Assembly: GCA_964547995.1 (NCBI GenBank)
Contig: CAZJRB010000050.1
Location: forward strand, 1 to 48,373
Direction of reading: 5' to 3'
Source of the DNA: CAZJRB01 sp964547995
GTDB taxonomy: Bacteria > Planctomycetota > Planctomycetia > Pirellulales > Thermoguttaceae
DNA length: 48,373 bases
The position numbers and the translations under genes were made by a program. The notes under the pieces were generated by a model. The model worked only from the letters and a program-made list of their open reading frames with translations, had not been told where the DNA came from and searched no databases. The stretch's first letter is position 1. The number at the start of each line of letters is the position of its first letter. Positions 41,873 to 48,373 of the stretch are shown one piece after another.

Positions 41873-42880
41873 ATGCAGTACGTCAAGCGACCCCATGCCC
41901 GAAACTTCGTCGCCTGGGCCAAGGACAAGCCCGAGGTCATCGTCTGCTCGGCCGACCTGACCTCGTCGTGCGAGGCGGACGGTTTTCGCGATGCCTACCC
42001 CGATCGCTTCTTCTCGTTCGGCCTGGGAGAGCAGAACATGATCAGCTTCGCGGCCGGCATGGCCCGCGAGGGATATTTTCCGTACGTCCACACCTTCGCC
42101 GTCTTTATCTGCCGGCGGCCGTTCGACCAGGTGGCGATGTCGATCGGCTATCCGAATCTCCCGGTGCGTTTGATCGGGTTCCTGCCGGGGGTTACCACGC
42201 CCGGCGGCGTGACGCACCAGGCGGTCGACGACGTCGGGCTGATGCGGCTGATCCCGAACATGACCGTGCTCGACTGCGGCGATGCGACCGACGTAGAGAC
42301 GGTGATCGACGTTGCCCAGGGGGTCAACGGCCCGGTTTATGTGCGGATGCTGCGCGGGGAAGTGCCGCAGTTGTTTCCCGCAAGCGAGCCGTTTCAGCTT
42401 GGCAAGGCCCGCGTGCTTCGAGAGGGTGACGACGTGGCCGTGCTTTCCAGCGGGATATGCACCGAAGAAGCCATGCGGGCAACGCAGGCCCTGGCCGATC
42501 GCGGTGTCTCGCTGCGGCACCTGCACGTCTCGACGCTCAAGCCGTTCGACGATCCGCAAATCCTCGACGCGTGTTCATCTGCGCGGCACGGCGTCATTAC
42601 GATGGAGAACCACAGCATCATCGGCGGGCTCGGCTCGGCGGTTGCCGAAACAATGGCCGAAGCGGGGCTCGGCAAGCGGCTCATCCGCATCGGGCTTAAG
42701 GACGAGTACGCCCACGGTGCGAGCCGAGCATACCTGATGAAGGAATACGGCCTCGACGCCGCCGCACTGGTCCGCGCGGTCGAACAGCTCGCCGGCGAGC
42801 CGCTCGGCCTGACCGAAGAGGATCTCTCGGCAGTCCGCTTGGAACCGGCCGGAAGCACCGCGAAAGCAGAAGACCTGTGA
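41873..42880 (+). CDS. Transketolase, C-terminal (pyrimidine-binding) subunit
   Basis: Second half of the split transketolase, 335 residues. The pyrimidine-binding domain has the catalytic Glu in FFSFGLGEQNMISFAAGMA and aromatic HTFAVFICRRPFDQVAMSIG. Substrate-side residues lie in GVTHQAVDDVGLMRLIPNM, and a transketolase C-terminal domain follows (HGVITMENHSIIGGLGSAVA). ATG 41873 with GAGAGAAC upstream is preferred to a TTG at 41861. Fused and split forms both occur in bacteria; split forms specialised for unusual ketose phosphates include the apulose-4-phosphate transketolase AptAB and the sulfofructose transketolase SqwGH. Confidence 0.92.
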   Translation: MQYVKRPHARNFVAWAKDKPEVIVCSADLTSSCEADGFRDAYPDRFFSFGLGEQNMISFAAGMAREGYFPYVHTFAVFICRRPFDQVAMSIGYPNLPVRLIGFLPGVTTPGGVTHQAVDDVGLMRLIPNMTVLDCGDATDVETVIDVAQGVNGPVYVRMLRGEVPQLFPASEPFQLGKARVLREGDDVAVLSSGICTEEAMRATQALADRGVSLRHLHVSTLKPFDDPQILDACSSARHGVITMENHSIIGGLGSAVAETMAEAGLGKRLIRIGLKDEYAHGASRAYLMKEYGLDAAALVRAVEQLAGEPLGLTEEDLSAVRLEPAGSTAKAEDL

Positions 42881-42941
42881 TGTCCCAAGTGCAAGCTGAA
42901 TCGATCGTACCTCGCCAACCTCAACAGAAGGAAGCTGCGTT

Positions 42942-43196
42942 ATGACCAAGGTTCGCTACTGGTGGGAGAGGGCATCCATGTTATGGGTGGGCCTATGCGT
43001 CGGTGTGGTAATTGGCTTCGGTATAGCTTTCCGAAACGTTGCGGCTCATGATGCAGAGACAACGAAAAGATTTGCTATGGTTGGGTGTGTTTTGTTTCCC
43101 ATCTGCCTTTTCCTTGCCCTCATACCTGAAGTGATCGAACTCTCAATTAAGAGTTTGAAACGTCGATCAAATCACCGTTCCGACACGGATGAATGA
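42942..43196 (+). CDS. Small two-helix membrane protein
   Basis: Unrecognised 84-residue membrane protein. Hydrophobic segments lie at about 14-32 (LWVGLCVGVVIGFGIAF) and 46-64 (MVGCVLFPICLFLALIP), with a basic C-terminal tail (KSLKRRSNHRSDTDE). AGAAGGAAGC precedes the ATG. The gene is visibly richer in A and T than its neighbours, which suggests recent acquisition or relaxed selection. Whether it works with the transketolase/RuBisCO-like genes is unknown. Confidence 0.65.
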   Translation: MTKVRYWWERASMLWVGLCVGVVIGFGIAFRNVAAHDAETTKRFAMVGCVLFPICLFLALIPEVIELSIKSLKRRSNHRSDTDE

Positions 43197-43268
43197 TCTA
43201 CCGCGGGATCAGGCGAGCATAACGAGGCCTACCTCTGACTATCTCAACACGAATCAAGCCCCCCCGAA

Positions 43269-44423
43269 ATGAGCGAATCACCCATGCTGAATCTCAGCGG
43301 CGAACGTTTCACGGCCGTCTACCACCTTTCCGGTACATCCGAAGAAGCCGATGACAGGGCACGCGATATCTGCGTGGAGCAAACGGTCGAGTTCCCGCCT
43401 GACTTGATCGATCGCCAAGACATCCACGGGCAAATCTTCGGGCGGCTGGCATCGCTGGAACAGATTGGTGACGAGATTTTCGAAGCGGTGATTCAGTTTC
43501 CGATCGAAGATGTCGGTGGTGAGCTTACCCAACTGCTCAACGTCCTGTTTGGCAACATCAGCCTGAAGACGGGGCTTCGACTCGTGCGTTTCGACCTGCC
43601 GGAGAGTCTGGCCGGGCAGTTCCGCGGGCCGCGGTTCGGCCGGGAGGGTTTGCGGCAACTGGTCGGCGTCGACGACCGGCCGCTGTTGTGTACGGCGCTG
43701 AAGCCGATGGGGTTCTCGCCGGAGGAGCTTGCTGCGTTGGCCTACCAGTTCGCCCTCGGCGGGATCGACATGATCAAGGACGACCACGGCCTGGCCGATC
43801 AGCCGTTCTGCCCGTTCGATCAGCGGGTGGCCCGGTGTGGCGAAGCGGTCGCCCGGGCGAATGCAGAGACCGGCCGGCGCTGCCTCTATTTCCCCAACAT
43901 CACCGCCCCGATCGACGTGATGGCCGAGCGTGCCCGGGTGGCGAAAGAGTCCGGTGCCGGTGGGTTCCTCATCTCGCCGGGGCTTTCCGGGTTCGATGCC
44001 ATGCGCTCAATTGCCGACGACGACAAGCTCTCGCTTCCGATTCTCAACCATCCGGCGTTTCAGGGCAGTTTCACACTTCGGCCGGGCGAGGGGATATCGC
44101 ACGGGGCCCTCTACGGCCAGATCGCCCGGCTGGCCGGCGCCGACGGGAGCATCTTTCCCAACTACGGCGGCCGTTTTTCGTTTTCGGCGGACGAGTGCCG
44201 CGACCTAGTCGAGGGGACCGGCCGCCCGATGGGCCCGATCCGGCCGATCTTCCCGGCGCCCGCCGGCGGGATGAGCCTTCCGCGCGTGCCCGACCTGTGC
44301 AAATTCTACGGCAACGAATCGATCCTGCTGATCGGCGGCGATCTCCATCGCCACGGCCCGAATCTGGCCGAAAACTGCCGGAAGTTCGTCGAGTTGGTAC
44401 GCGACAATTCCATTTCAGGGTGA
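43269..44423 (+). CDS. RuBisCO-like protein (form IV, non-carboxylating)
   Basis: RuBisCO-fold enzyme of 384 residues. Conserved points: Asn96 in VLFGNISLK (position of N123), Lys145 in CTALKPMGF (K175), Lys170 and Asp172 in GGIDMIKDDHGLADQ (K201, D203), and the phosphate-binding GG in LLIGGDLHRHG (G403/G404). Altered: Met147 replaces K177 and His173 replaces E204, so ribulose bisphosphate carboxylation is not expected. GADGSIFPNYGGRFSFS resembles the non-photosynthetic RuBisCO-like group that includes apiose-pathway decarboxylase/transcarboxylase OiaC/OiaX, from memory. It lies 72 bases after the small membrane gene and 5 before the DUF1593-like gene. Ligand probably phosphorylated. Confidence 0.9.
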   Translation: MSESPMLNLSGERFTAVYHLSGTSEEADDRARDICVEQTVEFPPDLIDRQDIHGQIFGRLASLEQIGDEIFEAVIQFPIEDVGGELTQLLNVLFGNISLKTGLRLVRFDLPESLAGQFRGPRFGREGLRQLVGVDDRPLLCTALKPMGFSPEELAALAYQFALGGIDMIKDDHGLADQPFCPFDQRVARCGEAVARANAETGRRCLYFPNITAPIDVMAERARVAKESGAGGFLISPGLSGFDAMRSIADDDKLSLPILNHPAFQGSFTLRPGEGISHGALYGQIARLAGADGSIFPNYGGRFSFSADECRDLVEGTGRPMGPIRPIFPAPAGGMSLPRVPDLCKFYGNESILLIGGDLHRHGPNLAENCRKFVELVRDNSISG

Positions 44424-44428
44424 AAACG

Positions 44429-45454
44429 ATGACTTCAAGAACAGTGACACTCCGGACGGCACACAAAGTGTGTCTGCTACTTCTTGTTAGCGCGGCGGCA
44501 ATCTATACGAGGACCGCTTCGGCTGCCGAGCCGAGCGGTGGCGCGTTGGCGGACGACCGGCCCCGGGTGGTCGTCTCGACCGACATCGGCGGCTCCGACC
44601 CCGACGACTTCCAGTCGATGGTCCATCTGCTGATGTATGCCGACGTGCTGGATATCGAGGGGCTGATCTCTTCGCCACCCGGCAAAGGCCGCGCGAAGCA
44701 CATTCTCGAAGTAATCGACGCCTACGAAAAGGACTATCCGCAGTTGAAGCGCCACGCACGGTACCCGCTCCCGGCGATGTTTCGCAACCGGACGAAACAA
44801 GGAGCGGTCGAACCGGCCCCCAAGCAGGGATTCAGCAAGCCGACGGAAGGGTCGCGGTGGATCGTCGAGCGGGCGGACCAGTCGATCTCGCGCCCGAGCG
44901 ACGTGCGGCCGCTTTGGGTCCTGGTCTGGGGGAGTATCACCGATGTTGCCCAGGCGGTCCACGACGCCCCGGAAATCAAGCGCGATATCCGCGTCTACTC
45001 GATTGGCTCTTGGAACACCAACCAAGATCGCGCTGCCCGCGATTACCTCTACAAGGAACACCGCGACTTGTGGTGGATCGAGTGCGATACGACGTTCCGC
45101 GGCATGTACCAGGGCGGCCGCCAGGACGGCGACTGGGGAAACCGGACCTTCGTCGCCGAGCACGTCAAAGGGCACGGGGCGCTCGGCGACCTGTTCGTCC
45201 GCAAGAAGAGCGACATCAAGATGGGCGACACCCCGTCGGTCCTCTATTTACTTCGCGGCGAGCCGGACGACCCGACAAAGGACCACTGGGGCGGGGCATT
45301 CGTCCGAACCGGCCACGGGGACAACTACCGGCACGACAACCCCGATCCGAAGCTCCGCGAAGGAGGCAAGGCCGGCGCCAAGACGGTCAACCGTTGGCGG
45401 GTCGAATATCTGAAAGACTGGAAAGGACGCATCGACCGGACGGCAGCCGAGTAG
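44429..45454 (+). CDS. Secreted nucleoside-hydrolase-like protein (DUF1593 N-terminal type)
   Basis: Exported protein of 341 residues with a signal peptide (about 1-33, ending TASAAEP). The N-terminal motif VVVSTDIGGSDPDDFQSMVH carries the aspartate cluster that binds calcium in nucleoside hydrolases. Later strands (RPLWVLVWGSITDVAQAVHD, IRVYSIGSWNTNQDRAARDY) fit the same fold. This matches the DUF1593 family, found in secreted proteins near sugar-degradation genes. It begins 5 bases after the RuBisCO-like stop, so co-translation is likely. It may release sugar from a glycoside outside the cytoplasm (inference). Confidence 0.85.
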   Translation: MTSRTVTLRTAHKVCLLLLVSAAAIYTRTASAAEPSGGALADDRPRVVVSTDIGGSDPDDFQSMVHLLMYADVLDIEGLISSPPGKGRAKHILEVIDAYEKDYPQLKRHARYPLPAMFRNRTKQGAVEPAPKQGFSKPTEGSRWIVERADQSISRPSDVRPLWVLVWGSITDVAQAVHDAPEIKRDIRVYSIGSWNTNQDRAARDYLYKEHRDLWWIECDTTFRGMYQGGRQDGDWGNRTFVAEHVKGHGALGDLFVRKKSDIKMGDTPSVLYLLRGEPDDPTKDHWGGAFVRTGHGDNYRHDNPDPKLREGGKAGAKTVNRWRVEYLKDWKGRIDRTAAE

Positions 45455-45835
45455 AGGAAATTGTTGCACGCGAAGAGACGGGGCCGCTTGCACGCGCCGG
45501 GTCGCCGTCTACTGCCTCGTGTGCTTCAGCACGAACGCGACGATCGGCGCCGGGTCCTTCAGGGGGTATTTTGGGGGTGTCGAAACACTGCCAGGGGCGA
45601 TTTTCTGGGGGGAAAACCGCCTTCTCTTCATCGTCGTGCAGTGGGGTGCAAGGCGTTTCTGGTGCCACCCCTTGTGCCCGCCCGCGGTCGGTGGCGTTCC
45701 CTCCGCTGCCTTTTGCAAACGAATTGATCGCTGCCGAGCGTAACATTGATTTGATTTGCGCGGGACTGAATCGAATTTCGTCGAACCCAACTTGGGTCAA
45801 GATAAGTGCGACGCGGTGGCCTTGACGGCGGAACG
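45455..45835. other. Intergenic stretch without a supported gene
   Basis: Between two convergent genes. A minus-strand frame (45509-45790) ends PLKDPAPIVAFVLKHTRQ, which looks protein-like, but its upstream part is rich in Lys, Arg and Pro without pattern and no ribosome-binding site is clear. It may be the remnant of a gene end. No palindromes of the twin-hairpin type are seen. Confidence 0.4.
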
Positions 45836-46948
45836 TCAATCCAAGTCGACCAGCTCTTCCAGCCAGAGCCGGATTTCGTTGTCGTATTCGGCGCCAAGAT
45901 CCACCTTGATCAACTGGCGATGGAACGCGGCCGCGCCTTCTTCGACGAAGTCGGCAGCTTCGGCACTGGGAAAACGCCGCATCGGGTCCGGCGCAATCAG
46001 GCCCCGGCAAAAATTCATCAGCAACTTGTTGCAAACCACTTCGCCAGGGAGAATTCTCGGCAACCGTTGAGCCAGGAACCGTTTTGCTTCCAGAAGGTCG
46101 CTGTATTTCGTCAGCCCGGCAAACGGCAGGGCGCCGGAGAGCATCTCTATCAACACGTATCCCAGACTGGCCAGGTCGCTGCGGGGCGTGCTCTCGCTGC
46201 CTTCGAGCACTTCGGGAGCGGCGTAGGCCGGCGTACACAATCGCCGCATGGGCGGGTCCTCTACGTCAAACGCCGAACCGATGTCGACAATCTTCGCGTT
46301 ACCCGTCCGTTTGATCATGATATTCGACGGTTTGAGGTCGCCGTGGACGATTCCGCCGCGGTGCAAAGCCGCCAGGGCGGCAAGGCAGTCGCGGACGATG
46401 GCGATCGCGATGCCCGGTGTTACTCTCGGTTGCTGCTTCCCCGTCGTAACGATTACCTGATTGATGTAGTTCCACCGCTTCGTGCTGACGCGTTCGAAGA
46501 GCCGATCAAGCATCTTCTGCGTCAGCAACCGCGAGACGTCGAAGCCGTCGACCCATTCCATTTCCATCAACCGGATGCGATGGCGGTCGACCCAGTTGTG
46601 TACGTCGAGGAGATTGTCCTGTTGGATCTGTGCAACTTTGGCTGCCACTTGGGCCATGCGCCACATGGCCTCGTCGTACACGTGATCGCCTTCGTAGCGT
46701 TCCGGCGAGAATATTTTCAGCGCAACGGGAAAGGTAAAGTCGTCCGTCCCGCGCCGCTCGCTGAGATAAACAATCCCTTGTCCCCCCGAACCCAACGGGC
46801 GGAGGAACTCGTGGTGTTCGGTCCAACTGAGCCGCCGGTCGTTGAGGATGTTCTGGTACTGTCCAAGAAGCTCATCGGAGCATCGAGTAGTCTGATGGCC
46901 GCCCCAGGTTTGGGTAGCACTTCCTTCAAGGAAAGTGGTGGTTGCCAT
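45836..46948 (-). CDS. Cytoplasmic serine/threonine protein kinase
   Basis: Eukaryotic-type kinase of 370 residues. The Gly-rich loop is LGSGGQGIVYLSE (about 52-64), the ATP lysine is Lys78 in PVALKIF, the catalytic loop is IVHGDLKPSNIM (HGD variant of HRD), metal Asp is in KIVDIGSAFD (DIG instead of DFG), and the APE motif is AYAAPEVLEG. There is no transmembrane or extracellular sensor part, unlike most planctomycete kinases. ATG 46948 is preceded by GAGGGGTTGT. DIG and HGD occur in active kinases, so activity is likely. Confidence 0.9.
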   Translation of the reverse strand: MATTTFLEGSATQTWGGHQTTRCSDELLGQYQNILNDRRLSWTEHHEFLRPLGSGGQGIVYLSERRGTDDFTFPVALKIFSPERYEGDHVYDEAMWRMAQVAAKVAQIQQDNLLDVHNWVDRHRIRLMEMEWVDGFDVSRLLTQKMLDRLFERVSTKRWNYINQVIVTTGKQQPRVTPGIAIAIVRDCLAALAALHRGGIVHGDLKPSNIMIKRTGNAKIVDIGSAFDVEDPPMRRLCTPAYAAPEVLEGSESTPRSDLASLGYVLIEMLSGALPFAGLTKYSDLLEAKRFLAQRLPRILPGEVVCNKLLMNFCRGLIAPDPMRRFPSAEAADFVEEGAAAFHRQLIKVDLGAEYDNEIRLWLEELVDLD

Positions 46949-47182
46949 ACAACCCCTCATAGTTTGGATGAAGATATGAGTTCAGTATGAATGAAGAATA
47001 TCATACCTGGGCGGGTGTCCGCACGTCCAGACCGTTCTTGCGTTTTCCACGGGGGATTCCGGGTGACTCGGTTCGCTTTTCCCCCAGCGACACCGGGTTA
47101 ACCACGTGCATTTTTGTTTCCGAGTTAGCGGTTGGGATGGCACCGCGAGAAAAATCTTGGGGCCAAGACACTGCCGGAACGC

Positions 47183-48190
47183 TCATTCCGATTCGCATCC
47201 GTCCCCCCAGATAGGTGTTCCTCGACCCCGGATCGGAAACCCCAGTTTCTTGTCGAAAAGGCGGTTAATCAACGGTCTGCCGGCTTGCCAGCGGGCAAGG
47301 TTTCGACAGAAAAGGTCGGTCATGTTGTCAATCCGTCGTGCCGACTGACCCGCCACGTGCGGGGTAATGATCACACCGGGGAGGTCCCAGAGTCGACTCT
47401 CCGGAGGCAGGGGTTCCGGATCGGTCACGTCCACCACGGCTCCTGCCAGGTGCCTCGTTTCGAGGGCCTCGATCAAGTCGCCCGTGACGACCAACGGACC
47501 GCGGGCCATATTCGCAAACAGCGAACCCGGCTTTGTCTTTGCCAGCGTGCCCGCATCGAACATCCCTTGCGTATCGTCGTTCAAGGGAAGCGATAGGATG
47601 AGAAAATCAACCAGTGGCAACATCTCATCGAGCCGATCCGCCCCCCAAAGGGCTTCAACGTGGCCGGGCTTGTCAACCGGAAACATATCGGTGGCGAAGA
47701 TCCGCGTATGGAAACCGCGGAGCAACTCCGCCAGGCGCCGGCCAACTCCACCAAGCCCGACAATACCTACCGTACTGCCGGTCAGGTCCTGCGTGGGACG
47801 CCGAATGAACTCTCGTTTCTGCTGTGCGAGGAAGAAGGCGGGCATGTTACGGCACCAGCCCGTAATCAGCGCAATGGCATGTTCGGCCACCTGATCGGCC
47901 AGAACGGCCGACGCGCTCGTCACGGTGACGTCGGATTCGGTGATCGCCGGCACCATGACGTGGTCCATGCCGGCGGCCGAGGATTGGACCCATTTCAACC
48001 GCCCCTGCCGCACGACCCCCTCCCAATCGACCGGCACTTTGGCATGTCCGCAAAAGATGTCGGCCTCAAACAACTGATCGGCAACCCGCTCCTGGCCGGC
48101 GTCGATCACCTCGGCCTCGGGCATGGCGGCGGCGATTTGCTCGATGTGGCGAGGTTCGACGGGGTAGCAGAGGACGATTTTTGTTCGCAT
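47183..48190 (-). CDS. D-2-hydroxyacid dehydrogenase (NAD-dependent)
   Basis: Reduces a 2-keto acid or oxidises a D-2-hydroxyacid; 335 residues. The Rossmann motif is GIVGLGGVGRRLAEL (143-157). The catalytic triad is in place: Arg230 in FANMARGPLVV, Glu259 in DVTDPEPLPP and His278 in IITPHVAG. The N-terminal catalytic part includes WVQSSAAGMDHV. ATG 48190 is preferred to TTG 48211; no strong ribosome-binding site is visible. The C-terminal tail (PIRGRGTPIWGDGCESE) extends past the usual end. Candidates include glyoxylate/hydroxypyruvate or phosphoglycerate-like substrates; not resolved. Confidence 0.92.
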   Translation of the reverse strand: MRTKIVLCYPVEPRHIEQIAAAMPEAEVIDAGQERVADQLFEADIFCGHAKVPVDWEGVVRQGRLKWVQSSAAGMDHVMVPAITESDVTVTSASAVLADQVAEHAIALITGWCRNMPAFFLAQQKREFIRRPTQDLTGSTVGIVGLGGVGRRLAELLRGFHTRIFATDMFPVDKPGHVEALWGADRLDEMLPLVDFLILSLPLNDDTQGMFDAGTLAKTKPGSLFANMARGPLVVTGDLIEALETRHLAGAVVDVTDPEPLPPESRLWDLPGVIITPHVAGQSARRIDNMTDLFCRNLARWQAGRPLINRLFDKKLGFPIRGRGTPIWGDGCESE

Positions 48191-48329
48191 GAAACGACTA
48201 CTTTGCGGCAACTACACCTGTAGGAGACGGTATCCCTATGGGATCCGGCATTCACAGGGATGAAAAGCCTATTGTGGTCGATTTCTGCGGGCGGGGCCAG
48301 GGTGGGCACAAACATGCCGAAGTAAATAT

Positions 48330-48373
48330 CCTCCCGCGTAGCGGGAGGCTTTAGGAAGGCCCCCCAAGGGGGC
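48330..48373. repeat. Hairpin at the right edge of the window
   Basis: CCTCCCGC/GCGGGAGG with loop GTA at 48330-48348 is followed by CTTTAGG and then a second GC-rich hairpin (GGCCCCC...GGGGGC) running into the window edge. It is similar in style to the other intergenic palindromes; function unknown. The 48191-48329 stretch has no supported gene. Confidence 0.7.

Noticed and set aside
43269..44423. True RuBisCO and a carbon-fixation operon
   Set aside because: Positions equivalent to K177 and E204 are Met and His, the protein is shorter than form I-III large subunits, and no small subunit, activase or phosphoribulokinase is nearby.
45509..45790. Minus-strand frame of 93 codons ending PAPIVAFVLKHTRQ
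   Set aside because: The last residues look protein-like but the rest does not, and no start signal is seen; perhaps a relic, not listed as a gene.
46987..47214. Plus-strand frame of 75 codons between the kinase and dehydrogenase genes
   Set aside because: No ribosome-binding site, no recognisable pattern, and it runs into the opposing dehydrogenase gene.

Overview
The window reads as a chromosomal segment of a GC-rich planctomycete (Pirellulales-like, probably from an uncultured or metagenomic lineage). This is inference from gene content: secreted Gfo/Idh/MocA oxidoreductase with a twin-arginine signal, a BBP7-type beta-barrel protein with a cysteine-rich N terminus, a secreted PQQ-propeller protein, a hydrazine-synthase-alpha-like cytochrome, a LamG/five-bladed-propeller glycosidase-like protein, an ARPP-1-like protein, a serine/threonine kinase and many regulators. 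I see 34 protein genes I would defend, and no rRNA, tRNA, CRISPR array or complete insertion sequence.

Layout. 132-1400: concentrative nucleoside transporter. 1679-4681: OmpR-type response regulator and a large sensor kinase, separated by a nested palindrome array. 4832-8047 (minus): an uncharacterised protein, then an NfeD-like/flotillin pair. 8864-12226: secreted GR-rich protein, sensor kinase and sigma54-dependent response regulator (a Zra/Ntr-like arrangement). 12689-14764: secreted TPR protein with a cysteine tail and a membrane polyferredoxin of NapH/CcoG type. Both units carry a well-spaced sigma54 (-24/-12) promoter, so the regulator probably drives its own operon and the polyferredoxin operon. 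14707-19608 (minus): RND efflux transporter and lipoprotein adaptor without an outer-membrane channel. 19921-23600: tandem SurA/parvulin-like protein, an unknown protein and rsmG. 23626-30065: secreted PQQ-propeller protein and HzsA-like dihaem protein. 30086-33238: two small coupled genes, a NarL-type regulator and a divergent PAS-PAS kinase. 33456-39586: secreted or envelope proteins.

39788-45454 (plus) is the most metabolically suggestive block: an SDR dehydrogenase, a transketolase split in two genes, a small low-GC membrane protein, a RuBisCO-like protein with non-carboxylating active-site substitutions, and a secreted nucleoside-hydrolase-like protein. Split transketolases and RuBisCO-like proteins are both known from branched-sugar (apiose) routes, so an undescribed sugar or sugar-acid pathway is a reasonable hypothesis. 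The window ends with a serine/threonine kinase and a D-2-hydroxyacid dehydrogenase (both minus).

Intergenic spaces hold a striking set of palindromic repeats. Most are 'twin hairpins': a large inverted repeat in which each arm folds on itself, with substitutions that compensate inside an arm. Some are nested inside one another. I did not recognise them as a named family, and no transposase lies in the window.
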